NCBI GenBank assembly: GCA_029959085.1 | Contig: JARWIR010000018.1 | Span: 1,240,001 to 1,304,000 of the forward strand | Length of the DNA stretch: 64,000 nt | Direction of reading: 5' to 3' | Origin: Nemophila menziesii | Lineage: Eukaryota; Streptophyta; Magnoliopsida; Boraginales; Hydrophyllaceae | In this document: piece after piece, positions 1 to 13,244 of the stretch | How the letters are laid out: every line of letters begins with the position of its first letter | Position numbering within the stretch: position 1 is the stretch's first letter | The notes under the pieces: model-generated | The model's database searches: none | Seen by the model: the letters and a program-made list of their open reading frames with translations, nothing else | What the model was told of the DNA's origin: nothing | Program-made: the position numbers and the translations under genes

Positions 1-2541
1 TATGTTTGTTGTCATTTTACGTATTAATTACTCTTTCTTTTAAATTGTTAGGTTAATATTCGCGAAGCTCAACCTTTGTATTATCATTTTTAGGTTCATC
101 AAAATTTAAAAATTTGTATTAACAATTATATTATCGTCAATTTATGAAATCCCATAACTACTTATAATACATTCCTAGTCACTATGTAAGCAATACAGAT
201 GCATTGAACCCATAATACGTTCATGTTAATGTCAATAATATTAATCATTATATAATACTATAACACTTTCAATTAGAGGTGTGAGATATGAATTCTTGGT
301 GTAGATTGTTTAATTATGTGATAATTACTGTTTTTGATTAAAGAATATGTAAATTTGAAGACATAATCAGATTCATCGGATGCTAAAAACCAAGTTATAT
401 TGCGGTAAATCAATTTAGTTGGCAGATGTGTGAGGCTACAAATGTTGTAGTTATATGTAGTAGTTAATAAAGAGTATTAGTCGAGGAAACTTTAGGTTTT
501 ATTCATTTCTATATTGTGGTACGATTGTTGATTAACCACAACACGATAAGCTTTTTCGCCACCAACCAAAGAAATACACATGTATACACCGTTAAACTAA
601 TATAAAATTGAGAAGATCAAGTGTTAATCTATACAAATTTGTTATCATCTGAAGCGATTCGATATATGCAGAGTACAACTTTAATAATTTGTTATGGATA
701 AATATGGATTATTCAAAAAAGAGAGATGTAAAAAAGGAAAATATAGGATCAAACAAAATCAAAGTACAATACTGAAAGCGAATAAAGGGTTTCGATCTCC
801 TTTATTAGGGACTACTTAGGTGATAGATCACCAAATGAAAATCATATTCTTTAACTTCTTGATAAAGGAGAATTTGGGTATAACACAGTGATCCAAATAT
901 CAACAAACATTATTCAAATGCTTCTAATACGCATGAAATATAGTAGTAGACTCTAAATCGTCCCAAATGTTATCATACACCTATGTTTAGTTGGAACAAT
1001 GGGAATATCGAGCCTTAGGATAAGCTTAAGCCCATATGGTCATCATTTATGGAGAGGAAAATTATTAACTTAGAACATAAAATACACAAACATTTCAATT
1101 AATAAATAGTGTGCCGCACATGGCAATAAATAATCAAGTTAAATTACAAATTCACTTAAGCCCTACTAACTCTTTAGCAAGGATCCCCTACGGCACTAAT
1201 CCATAACATATAGAAACCAGAGAGAGTGTAAATCCAAACCAGAAAGAACAAAAATAAATCAAACTAAACTATATATTTTAGAAAAATGAATAATTTTTTT
1301 ATTAATAATAGAAAATTGTTATTTATTATGAAATTCCAATATCTCCTTTGCTAACATAATGTTGTATTAAGGGCTGGAAACCTAAATTTTACCAATATAT
1401 CAAGTAATATAAAAAAATAACACGGTAAAAAAATCAAAAGGGTCACAAAATTAGTAAGAACACTAAATTATTCAGACACATCAATGTAGTTCAAATTTCA
1501 TAAATCTTGCTGATAAAATTTTGGATAACATATAGAAAAGGTTTGTAGTAATTTTATGAATTTTTATATTTTATAGGTAAGAATACAAGAGAGTTCAAGA
1601 TTACGTATAAATTCCTCCATATGCGCATCCATATAATTTATTGAGTAATATTTAGTTGGTAATATAGTCGTAGTAGTGTGAAAAAGCTATAGAAAGTCAC
1701 ATGTTTAATGTCAATATTCCAAACCTCGGGCAAAAAAAATTATCTCAATTATGTTGTTTTTAATGATCATAATTATATCCTTAAACTCGTGCGCTCTATT
1801 TACAAAACTTTGTAAATTGGAATAAGACACATGATTGAAAGGTAGTCCATATGTACAATTGCTACAAAATTTAATGTCTATTGAGATGTTCATGGTATGA
1901 GGTGTTTTTCAGTTTATTTGGGGATAATAATCATCTGTTCCTAAGTTTTATTAAGGAGTGATGCATCTATTCCTTGCTGCTTCCAAAATGAAAGTGATGA
2001 AGTGAGGGACTCTCATTCAGATACAATCAGAGAATGATCAATTGATTTCTGAGGGAGAAGTAGGTTTTGCGATGAGGAGCTTTCGTGAGAGATGGCTAAG
2101 AAATGAATGTTCACTTAAAATTATAAACATAAGATAAGGGTAGTTTATGAAAATATTTATGTCCAAAGCCAGTATTATTTCTTGTTATGTGTTCTCGAGG
2201 AAGTTCTAAGAAGAAGAGTGTCAGCAAGCGTTACTAGCCCATGATTGTAAAAAGGAGGGTTGGATATATTTTGCGTATTCTCCAAATGAAAGATCGACAT
2301 CATTACATTTGGTTCCCAAGAACAATTATCCTAATAAAGACCAAACAATTATGTGATCTAGCCGTGTTTATTCAAACTACTAATGATAAATACCTGTAAT
2401 ACTTCTTTGATATCTTGACTAATTAACTCTCTCTTCCTCGTCTATCCTATTGTTACAAGATGAAGATTTTTGTTCTTTAAACCTTTCTCTATCTTAGGCT
2501 TACAATATTTTTGTAACTTATGGAAAGAGCCTCTTTGCAGT

Positions 2542-2543
<2 letters not shown>

Positions 2544-2627
<84 letters not shown>
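2544..2627. repeat. (TA)n microsatellite, unit 1
   Basis: About 42 TA dinucleotides. The same tract is about 46 bp in unit 2, 32 bp in unit 3 and 45 bp in unit 4, so it is the fastest-changing part of the unit and a natural marker for telling copies apart. Confidence 0.97.
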
Positions 2628-2630
<3 letters not shown>

Positions 2631-3042
2631 TTACTCCGATCTTCTTCACTTTTTCTGTTTTACGATTAGACCAATTGATCTTGACAAGGTATACATTTGT
2701 TTGATAGGATTTTATATGGTTTCTCTACATAAAACTTTTTGAAGTCCCTCGTTGATCGAGGATACCTCTACTTAAAAATCCCTTTGACCCAACCTTGTCA
2801 ACAATCCATTTCTTGTACACCTTTTTGGCTAATACCTTCATACTCTTTAACAAACGTAATAACTCTCGAGTTACTATACTGCGTTTCTTTGACCTGTTGA
2901 AGGTTTCATTTTCTTAAGATAGTAACAAGTGATCCCGACAACTGTATTTATAATCTGTCAAAACTTTCTTGTTCTTTACATATGGTGCATTACAGTTATA
3001 TTATGTTTTACATATATACAGAGTATTGTGATTGGTGTCTTG

Positions 3043-3330
3043 CACTACTGCAGAACGGGCATTTACGCACGACAAGATTACCGACGATATGTAGTTCGTT
3101 GGTGATGATACAAATTTACCGATGACACATGTTTACCACGAAACACGTCGTCGTTAAATTACCGATGACAAACATTCGTAGGTAATAAAGGAAAACGTCG
3201 TCTCCATTTGTTTTTTTATTTTTGATTTTTTTGTTGTTGGACAATAGTATTTTGTCGGTAAAATAAAATATACTAACGGATGAGTTTATTTACCGACAAC
3301 ACGTTACTCATCGGTAAAAAAGAAACGTAT
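3043..3330. mobile_element. Degenerate CACTA-type terminus, unit 1
   Basis: Starts with CACTACTG and is followed by repeated TTACCGACGA / TCGTCGGTAA-type motifs in both orientations (about 3080-3310). The full CACTA element at 45772-55357 has the same start and subterminal motifs. No matching second end with inverted orientation was found in the unit, so this looks like a lone, decayed end of a related element amplified with the array. Confidence 0.7.
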
Positions 3331-4034
3331 TTATTGAGGACAGACATGTTTTCATCACAAAAAACCCCCAAAACCCCATTTTTCCCCAATTTTCTCCCAA
3401 AAACCTTAATCAAATTCATTCAAATTTTTTCCAATATATCTTGCACTATTTCCAAGTTCATAATCAAGGTGGGTAATACTCAGTACACAATTCCTTTAAG
3501 AAATCCAAAAAATTTCCTAGAGCATATAAAATGGAAATTTCCTTTTTATGTATCTTACTCACTTTCATACGAAAATACATTTGGAATGCGTTGGAAGGTT
3601 TCCTCAACATCCTAAGTTTTAGCTTCAAGTATGTCCTTCTTCTTTTCCCTTTTCCCATGTATCTTCTTTTGTTATATATTTATATTAACTAGACCCTATT
3701 TGTCTCTGCAATAGTTATCCTCTTGAATTCCTACTTGCTAGGGTCTAGTATGCAAAATATCTAAACTATCTAAAGAAGAAAGTCGCGTAGTGTTCGCTTA
3801 TAGGTTTAAGATGGTCGAGTAATCCTTAGGGCTTATCACAAATAAAGTATAAAAAAATCAACCCCCACATACACTATATTGTTGGCTAGTATTAATCTAC
3901 ACAATGCATAATGAATAATGTTTATTAAGAAATGAGGTAAATTCTTTACCGTTAGAGGGTCGTATATTTTGGCTCATATTTTTGTGCTCTAGATAAATCT
4001 GGACCTACTTTCTACTTGTAGCTTATAATATACA

Positions 4035-4124
4035 TATATAAATATAGTACACGCCTAAAAAGTAATTACTTTCTCACTCTATTGTTTCCTCCCTCTTTTA
4101 TATTTTACACCTAAATTAGGGTTT
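4035..4124 (+). promoter_or_regulatory. Probable core promoter of EMF1-like gene, unit 1 (TATA plus telo-box)
   Basis: TATATAAATA at 4035-4044 is followed by a pyrimidine-rich stretch (4070-4100) and TTAGGGTTT at 4116-4124, the reverse complement of the plant telo-box AAACCCTAA. It lies about 1.5 kb upstream of the predicted ATG. An AG acceptor-like site just before the ATG (CTTTAG at 5577-5582) suggests a spliced 5' leader. The transcription start is inferred, not shown. Confidence 0.4.
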
Positions 4125-5584
4125 CTTATATACTAATCACACAAATTCTTCCAGCCCCGAATTTATATTATCATAAAGAAATTGTGGATCTTGCTTCATT
4201 TATAATTCATATATTATAAAATATCTTTAGTTGTACCCAACAACAAACAATTAGTTTGTATTTAATATGCGAGGTTTTAATCTGATACTTCGATCAAAAA
4301 ACAAAGGTTTGTATTGTATTTGATGTTTCTTTTTTTCATTTACTTTGTATTTATGCACAAATATATGTATAAATTTTTTTAAAATTTTTTTTTACAATTA
4401 ATGTCTCCCACTTTTTACTTTTATTTAATATATGTTGGAATGATATTAAATGACAATCTTGATACATCTTTTTGAATTCTTATGTGTATATTGCTGGAAA
4501 TAATTATTACATATATAAATACTTAAATATATTTAAAAACCTCTATATTTTGTTGTTAAATTAATGTGAAATATTAACCTTTATTGTATGATTTTCGTTG
4601 TAGACTTTAATTTGGTTGAGTTTTGAATTTGAATAGCTATTTGATGTAAGTATTTGTTATCTTACACTATTGATAATTCATATTATTTTACACGTCAAAA
4701 ATCCTCCTTTTTCTTTAACTTATTTCCAATTCTATTACCTTTGGTTGTTTGGGTGTTTCTGTATATATTTGTTATTCATACAATACTGCTAATTTAATTG
4801 TATGTGAATAGTTACCCATATCATTTGGTATAGATTGTAACATAATTATGTATGTCATGTCAGTAAATGACATTTTATTTGAACAAATGATTTAAATTTG
4901 CTTGAGGACGTTTTGGTTATAGTTTGTGAAACACCTTACTCTTTCATTGTATTTCAGGAGCCGTGTAATGGTAATATTATTAATTTTATGGCATATTTTT
5001 GTCCCAGATTTTGCAAAGGTTGACCATGTAATGATTACATGTGTGCTTCAGATTTACGTCATTTAATTTGAAGCTTAAAAATAAGATCAACATTCTATTT
5101 TCATTTCTTTATTTCAAATTTATCATACACTTAAAAATTTACTCCATGTGTTTCTAAATAAATGTCCATTTAACTATGTAAATAGTTTTAAATATATAAA
5201 GATAAAATTTCTGTTACAATTATGTTATATAAGTATTTTGATATTGTAAATACTAACATAAATTTTAATATTTTAATATAGATAGTAGCATAAATTTTTT
5301 TTAATAATAATTTATTTAAAGGACATTTATTTAATAACAAAGTGAGCGTATTGGTCTTGTTAGGCTTAAGTGTACCTTTCACTGCGTTCCTTTTGAAATA
5401 TTAAAATCAATCTAAATAAATGAATAAAATTTATTCATTATTACTTATCTATTGATTTTCCATTACTTAATCTCAAGCTTGATAAAAAGACCAATAAGCT
5501 ATTATATGTTTGGTTTTCATACTCAATTTTTTCTATAAAACTATAAATTTATATTTACCTTTTAAATTCTTCTGACCTTTAGAT

Positions 5585-6633
5585 ATGGACAACGAGATTG
5601 AAACCGGAAGATGTCAACATTTCACTATTCGGTAAGATTAATTTTATTTATCTATTTTATCATTTTGTATCACGAATATAGTTAGACTTTTTTTCTCATA
5701 TATGTTTTGTGGTTGTTATTCATTAGTTAATGTCTTTTTCTTGTAATGTATAATTAATTTGTCACCATCTATGCACGGTTCATATTTATTTTCTCTAATA
5801 CTTCATAGTATGCTGAAGTTGATGCAATTGTATAATGTAAAGAGCATAATTGAATAAGTCTACAAGTAGTATAACCAATTTATAAAAATATTAGCAGTGT
5901 CATATTAAAGAAGACTGGATTTTTTTTTTGAAGTTTTAAGGATTTGAACGTTATTATATAAGTGGGCTACTTAGATATTTAACATTAAATTTGGCAGGCT
6001 TCAAAAATATTAAATTCTTTCATAATAGTTTATATCTTGGACTACCATAAGAAATAAAAATCAATTATTTTATGTGATACACTACTTAAAATTTTCTTGA
6101 TATATTCTTCATTTTAATGTAGTGGATATATAGCCGAGATGAGACACAATAATCCAAAGTTTGATGAATTTTTTGGGCAACTTCCTCCGCTCAGTGCTCC
6201 TATGCATAGATATTGGCGCTGTGAAACGGAGGGTGGGGCAAGATATAGGCTCAATGAAGCATCCGAAAGTTCATTTGGTGAAGCTGCAATAACCCAACAT
6301 GAGACGCAGCCGAATGGTAAATTGATAGTTGGTGATAAGGAAGATGTGGTGTCAAGGGGTTCAGAAAAAAATTCATCTTCATTCAGGCAAGCTGTCAAAT
6401 CCCGTCAGATAATAAATCCCCTGAAAAAAAGGAAGATGTCAAATCCTCTAAGCTTAAAAATGAGGGATGCCAATGCCACCAAGAAGGAAAGTCTGGATAG
6501 ATTGTGCTTAGAGAGACAAAATATATTAAGTGGTTCTCCTAATTTAGAGGAGGAATCCTCTTATGGATCTAATGATAACAATAAAGAAGATGTTACAACT
6601 GTTGGTAGTTATTTAAGTGATGCTTCAAACTAA
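5585..6633 (+). CDS. Truncated EMF1-like protein, unit 1 copy (two exons)
   Basis: Exon 1 is 5585-5631, the intron 5632-6122 (GT-AG), and exon 2 6123-6633. They join in frame to a protein of about 185 residues. Seen: C10-x-HFTIRGYIAE-x-R at residues 10-23 and LPPLxxPxxRYWRC at about 36-49, then a polar low-complexity region, a basic KKRK at about 117-120 (possible nuclear signal) and an acidic Ser/Asn-rich tail. Known: plant EMF1 begins with a C-x-HFS-[MI]-RG-[FY]-[VI]-AE-x-R motif followed by LPxLxVPxFRWWxC. EMF1 is a plant-specific Polycomb-associated chromatin protein of about 1,100 residues that represses flowering. Inferred: this copy keeps only the N-terminal signature and is heavily truncated. 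It could be an expressed short protein or a pseudogene; the identification rests on two short motifs. The gene lies 1.5 kb downstream of a TATA/telo-box segment. Confidence 0.55.
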
Positions 6634-9190
6634 AGTATTAGTGTTTGAATATGTTTGTTGTCATTTTACGTATTAATTACTCTTTCTTTTAAATTGTTAG
6701 GTTAATATTCGCGAAGCTCAACCTTTGTATTATCATTTTTAGGTTCATCAAAATTTAAAAATTTGTATTAACAATTATATTATCGTCAATTTATGAAATC
6801 CCATAACTACTTATAATACATTCCTAGTCACTATGTAAGCAATACAGATGCATTGAACCCATAATACGTTCATGTTAATGTCAATAATATTAATCATTAT
6901 ATAATACTATAACACTTTCAATTAGAGGTGTGAGATATGAATTCTTGGTGTAGATTGTTTAATTATGTGATAATTACTGTTTTTGATTAAAGAATATGTA
7001 AATTTGAAGACATAATCAGATTCATCGGATGCTAAAAACCAAGTTATATTGCGGTAAATCAATTTAGTTGGCAGATGTGTGAGGCTACAAATGTTGTAGT
7101 TATATGTAGTAGTTAATAAAGAGTATTAGTCGAGGAAACTTTAGGTTTTATTCATTTCTATATTGTGGTACGATTGTTGATTAACCACAACACGATAAGC
7201 TTTTTCGCCACCAACCAAAGAAATACACATGTATACACCGTTAAACTAATATAAAATTGAGAAGATCAAGTGTTAATCTATACAAATTTGTTATCATCTG
7301 AAGCGATTCGATATATGCAGAGTACAACTTTAATAATTTGTTATGGATAAATATGGATTATTCAAAAAAGAGAGATGTAAAAAAGGAAAATATAGGATCA
7401 AACAAAATCAAAGTACAATACTGAAAGCGAATAAAGGGTTTCGATCTCCTTTATTAGGGACTACTTAGGTGATAGATCACCAAATGAAAATCATATTCTT
7501 TAACTTCTTGATAAAGGAGAATTTGGGTATAACACAGTGATCCAAATATCAACAAACATTATTCAAATGCTTCTAATACGCATGAAATATAGTAGTAGAC
7601 TCTAAATCCTCCCAAATGTTATCATACACCTATGTTTAGTTGGAACAATGGGAATATCGAGCCTTAGGATAAGCTTAAGCCCATATGGTCATCATTTATG
7701 GAGAGGAAAATTATTAACTTAGAACATAAAATACACAAACATTTCAATTAATAAATAGTGTGCCGCACATGGCAATAAATAATCAAGTTAAATTACAAAT
7801 TCACTTAAGCCCTACTAACTCTTTAGCAAGGATCCCCTACGGCACTAATCCATAACATATAGAAACCAGAGAGAGTGTAAATCCAAACCAGAAAGAACAA
7901 AAATAAATCAAACTAAACTATATATTTTAGAAAAATGAATAATTTTTTTATTAATAATAGAAAATTGTTATTTATTATGAAATTCCAATATCTCCTTTGC
8001 TAACATAATGTTGTATTAAGGGCTGGAAACCTAAATTTTACCAATATATCAAGTAATATAAAAAAATAACACGGTAAAAAAATCAAAAGGGTCACAAAAT
8101 TAGTAAGAACACTAAATTATTCAGACACATCAATGTAGTTCAAATTTCATAAATCTTGCTGATAAAATTTTGGATAACATATAGAAAAGGTTTGTAGTAA
8201 TTTTATGAATTTTTATATTTTATAGGTAAGAATACAAGAGAGTTCAAGATTACGTATAAATTCCTCCATATGCGCATCCATATAATTTATTGAGTAATAT
8301 TTAGTTGGTAATATAGTCGTAGTAGTGTGAAAAAGCTATAGAAAGTCACATGTTTAATGTCAATATTCCAAACCTCGGGCAAAAAAAATTATCTCAATTA
8401 TGTTGTTTTTAATGATCATAATTATATCCTTAAACTCGTGCGCTCTATTTACAAAACTTTGTAAATTGGAATAAGACACATGATTGAAAGGTAGTCCATA
8501 TGTACAATTGCTACAAAATTTAATGTCTATTGAGATGTTCATGGTATGAGGTGTTTTTCAGTTTATTTGGGGATAATAATCATCTGTTCCTAAGTTTTAT
8601 TAAGGAGTGATGCATCTATTCCTTGCTGCTTCCAAAATGAAAGTGATGAAGTGAGGGACTCTCATTCAGATACAATCAGAGAATGATCAATTGATTTCTG
8701 AGGGAGAAGTAGGTTTTGCGATGAGGAGCTTTCGTGAGAGATGGCTAAGAAATGAATGTTCACTTAAAATTATAAACATAAGATAAGGGTAGTTTATGAA
8801 AATATTTATGTCCAAAGCCAGTATTATTTCTTGTTATGTGTTCTCGAGGAAGTTCTAAGAAGAAGAGTGTCAGCAAGCGTTACTAGCCCATGATTGTAAA
8901 AAGGAGGGTTGGATATATTTTGCGTATTCTCCAAATGAAAGATCGACATCATTACATTTGGTTCCCAAGAACAATTATCCTAATAAAGACCAAACAATTA
9001 TGTGATCTAGCCGTGTTTATTCAAACTACTAATGATAAATACCTGTAATACTTCTTTGATATCTTGACTAATTAACTCTCTCTTCCTCGTCTATCCTATT
9101 GTTACAAGATGAAGATTTTTGTTCTTTAAACCTTTCTCTATCTTAGGCTTACAATATTTTTGTAACTTATGGAAAGAGCCTCTTTGCAGT

Positions 9191-9192
<2 letters not shown>

Positions 9193-9238
<46 letters not shown>
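9193..9238. repeat. (TA)n microsatellite, unit 2
   Basis: About 23 TA dinucleotides at the position equivalent to 2544. Confidence 0.97.
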
Positions 9239-9241
<3 letters not shown>

Positions 9242-9653
9242 TTACTCCGATCTTCTTCACTTTTTCTGTTTTACGATTAGACCAATTGATCTTGAAAAGG
9301 TATACATTTGTTTGATAGGATTTTATATGGTTTCTCTACATAAAACTTTTTGAAGTCCCTCGTTGATCGAGGATACCTCTACTTAAAAATCCCTTTGACC
9401 CAACCTTGTCAACAATCCATTTCTTGTACACCTTTTTGGCTAATACCTTCATACTCTTTAACAAACGTAATAACTCTCGAGTTACTATACTGCGTTTCTT
9501 TGACCTGTTGAAGGTTTCATTTTCTTAAGATAGTAACAAGTGATCCCGACAACTGTATTTATAATCTGTCAAAACTTTCTTGTTCTTTACATATGGTGCA
9601 TTACAGTTATATTATGTTTTACATATATACAGAGTATTGTGATTGGTGTCTTG

Positions 9654-9941
9654 CACTACTGCAGAACGGGCATTTACGCACGACAAGATTACCGACGATA
9701 TGTAGTTCGTTGGTGATGATACAAATTTACCGATGACACATGTTTACCACGAAACACGTCGTCGTTAAATTACCGATGACAAACATTCGTAGGTAATAAA
9801 GGAAAACGTCGTCTCCATTTGTTTTTTTATTTTTGATTTTTTTGTTGTTGGACAATAGTATTTTGTCGGTAAAATAAAATATACTAACGGATGAGTTTAT
9901 TTACCGACAACACGTTACTCATCGGTAAAAAAGAAACGTAT
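9654..9941. mobile_element. Degenerate CACTA-type terminus, unit 2
   Basis: Near-identical copy of 3043-3330, again starting CACTACTG. Confidence 0.7.
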
Positions 9942-10645
9942 TTATTGAGGACAGACATGTTTTCATCACAAAAAACCCCCAAAACCCCATTTTTCCCCAA
10001 TTTTCTCCCAAAAACCTTAATCAAATTCATTCAAATTTTTTCCAATATATCTTGCACTATTTCCAAGTTCATAATCAAGGTGGGTAATACTCAGTACACA
10101 ATTCCTTTAAGAAATCCAAAAAATTTCCTAGAGCATATAAAATGGAAATTTCCTTTTTATGTATCTTACTCACTTTCATACGAAAATACATTTGGAATGC
10201 GTTGGAAGGTTTCCTCAACATCCTAAGTTTTAGCTTCAAGTATGTCCTTCTTCTTTTCCCTTTTCCCATGTATCTTCTTTTGTTATATATTTATATTAAC
10301 TAGACCCTATTTGTCTCTGCAATAGTTATCCTCTTGAATTCCTACTTGCTAGGGTCTAGTATGCAAAATATCTAAACTATCTAAAGAAGAAAGTCGCGTA
10401 GTGTTCGCTTATAGGTTTAAGATGGTCGAGTAATCCTTAGGGCTTATCACAAATAAAGTATAAAAAAATCAACCCCCACATACACTATATTGTTGGCTAG
10501 TATTAATCTACACAATGCATAATGAATAATGTTTATTAAGAAATGAGGTAAATTCTTTACCGTTAGAGGGTCGTATATTTTGGCTCATATTTTTGTGCTC
10601 TAGATAAATCTGGACCTACTTTCTACTTGTAGCTTATAATATACA

Positions 10646-10735
10646 TATATAAATATAGTACACGCCTAAAAAGTAATTACTTTCTCACTCTATTGTTTCC
10701 TCCCTCTTTTATATTTTACACCTAAATTAGGGTTT
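10646..10735 (+). promoter_or_regulatory. Probable core promoter of EMF1-like gene, unit 2
   Basis: Identical TATA element (10646-10655) and telo-box (10727-10735). Confidence 0.4.
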
Positions 10736-12195
10736 CTTATATACTAATCACACAAATTCTTCCAGCCCCGAATTTATATTATCATAAAGAAATTGTGGAT
10801 CTTGCTTCATTTATAATTCATATATTATAAAATATCTTTAGTTGTACCCAACAACAAACAATTAGTTTGTATTTAATATGCGAGGTTTTAATCTGATACT
10901 TCGATCAAAAAACAAAGGTTTGTATTGTATTTGATGTTTCTTTTTTTCATTTACTTTGTATTTATGCACAAATATATGTATAAATTTTTTTAAAATTTTT
11001 TTTTACAATTAATGTCTCCCACTTTTTACTTTTATTTAATATATGTTGGAATGATATTAAATGACAATCTTGATACATCTTTTTGAATTCTTATGTGTAT
11101 ATTGCTGGAAATAATTATTACATATATAAATACTTAAATATATTTAAAAACCTCTATATTTTGTTGTTAAATTAATGTGAAATATTAACCTTTATTGTAT
11201 GATTTTCGTTGTAGACTTTAATTTGGTTGAGTTTTGAATTTGAATAGCTATTTGATGTAAGTATTTGTTATCTTACACTATTGATAATTCATATTATTTT
11301 ACACGTCAAAAATCCTCCTTTTTCTTTAACTTATTTCCAATTCTATTACCTTTGGTTGTTTGGGTGTTTCTGTATATATTTGTTATTCATACAATACTGC
11401 TAATTTAATTGTATGTGAATAGTTACCCATATCATTTGGTATAGATTGTAACATAATTATGTATGTCATGTCAGTAAATGACATTTTATTTGAACAAATG
11501 ATTTAAATTTGCTTGAGGACGTTTTGGTTATAGTTTGTGAAACACCTTACTCTTTCATTGTATTTCAGGAGCCGTGTAATGGTAATATTATTAATTTTAT
11601 GGCATATTTTTGTCCCAGATTTTGCAAAGGTTGACCATGTAATGATTACATGTGTGCTTCAGATTTACGTCATTTAATTTGAAGCTTAAAAATAAGATCA
11701 ACATTCTATTTTCATTTCTTTATTTCAAATTTATCATACACTTAAAAATTTACTCCATGTGTTTCTAAATAAATGTCCATTTAACTATGTAAATAGTTTT
11801 AAATATATAAAGATAAAATTTCTGTTACAATTATGTTATATAAGTATTTTGATATTGTAAATACTAACATAAATTTTAATATTTTAATATAGATAGTAGC
11901 ATAAATTTTTTTTAATAATAATTTATTTAAAGGACATTTATTTAATAACAAAGTGAGCGTATTGGTCTTGTTAGGCTTAAGTGTACCTTTCACTGCGTTC
12001 CTTTTGAAATATTAAAATCAATCTAAATAAATGAATAAAATTTATTCATTATTACTTATCTATTGATTTTCCATTACTTAATCTCAAGCTTGATAAAAAG
12101 ACCAATAAGCTATTATATGTTTGGTTTTCATACTCAATTTTTTCTATAAAACTATAAATTTATATTTACCTTTTAAATTCTTCTGACCTTTAGAT

Positions 12196-13244
12196 ATGGA
12201 CAACGAGATTGAAACCGGAAGATGTCAACATTTCACTATTCGGTAAGATTAATTTTATTTATCTATTTTATCATTTTGTATCACGAATATAGTTAGACTT
12301 TTTTTCTCATATATGTTTTGTGGTTGTTATTCATTAGTTAATGTCTTTTTCTTGTAATGTATAATTAATTTGTCACCATCTATGCACGGTTCATATTTAT
12401 TTTCTCTAATACTTCATAGTATGCTGAAGTTGATGCAATTGTATAATGTAAAGAGCATAATTGAATAAGTCTACAAGTAGTATAACCAATTTATAAAAAT
12501 ATTAGCAGTGTCATATTAAAGAAGACTGGATTTTTTTTTTGAAGTTTTAAGGATTTGAACGTTATTATATAAGTGGGCTACTTAGATATTTAACATTAAA
12601 TTTGGCAGGCTTCAAAAATATTAAATTCTTTCATAATAGTTTATATCTTGGACTACCATAAGAAATAAAAATCAATTATTTTATGTGATACACTACTTAA
12701 AATTTTCTTGATATATTCTTCATTTTAATGTAGTGGATATATAGCCGAGATGAGACACAATAATCCAAAGTTTGATGAATTTTTTGGGCAACTTCCTCCG
12801 CTCAGTGCTCCTATGCATAGATATTGGCGCTGTGAAACGGAGGGTGGGGCAAGATATAGGCTCAATGAAGCATCCGAAAGTTCATTTGGTGAAGCTGCAA
12901 TAACCCAACATGAGACGCAGCCGAATGGTAAATTGATAGTTGGTGATAAGGAAGATGTGGTGTCAAGGGGTTCAGAAAAAAATTCATCTTCATTCAGGCA
13001 AGCTGTCAAATCCCGTCAGATAATAAATCCCCTGAAAAAAAGGAAGATGTCAAATCCTCTAAGCTTAAAAATGAGGGATGCCAATGCCACCAAGAAGGAA
13101 AGTCTGGATAGATTGTGCTTAGAGAGACAAAATATATTAAGTGGTTCTCCTAATTTAGAGGAGGAATCCTCTTATGGATCTAATGATAACAATAAAGAAG
13201 ATGTTACAACTGTTGGTAGTTATTTAAGTGATGCTTCAAACTAA
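12196..13244 (+). CDS. Truncated EMF1-like protein, unit 2 copy (two exons)
   Basis: Exons 12196-12242 and 12734-13244, with the same splice sites and phase as the unit 1 copy. The predicted 185-residue protein is identical to that of unit 1. Both the CDS and the intron appear unchanged, so the two genes arose by a very recent duplication and short reads could not separate them. The EMF1 assignment has the same basis and limits as for the unit 1 copy. Confidence 0.55.

Larger units (their letters stand above)
1..6649. repeat. Tandem repeat unit 1 (6.6-kb EMF1-like array)
   Basis: First complete copy of a direct repeat whose sequence restarts at 6650, 13261, 19858 and 44872. The window opens inside the array, so the boundary chosen here is arbitrary and more copies may lie to the left. 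In order, the unit holds about 2.5 kb of AT-rich DNA with no recognised gene, a (TA)n tract, a CACTA-like terminus, a TATA/telo-box segment, and the two-exon EMF1-like gene at its end. Units 1 and 2 differ almost only in (TA)n length and a few substitutions (for example near 959 and 2685), so their duplication is very recent. Confidence 0.95.

Noticed and set aside
1711..1893. 60-codon minus-strand frame conserved in units 1, 2, 3 and 5
   Set aside because: No family recognised, unit 4 has a 1-bp deletion in it, and recent duplication explains most of the conservation. It was not strong enough to list as a gene.
2470..2742. 90-codon open frame with a long Tyr-Ile repeat
   Set aside because: It is a translation of the (TA)n microsatellite and disappears when the tract changes length in the other units.
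3280..3615. 111-codon open frame present in units 1-3
   Set aside because: It starts inside the decayed CACTA end, has no recognisable domain, runs through low-complexity C/T-rich DNA and is broken in unit 4. Conservation among units 1-3 only reflects recent duplication.
3043..8327. Possible complete CACTA element from 3043 to an AGTAGTG at 8321-8327 that would carry the EMF1-like exons
   Set aside because: Only seven terminal bases match, the right side lacks the CGACGAC subterminal motifs, and the flanking trinucleotides (TTG and TGA) do not form a target duplication.
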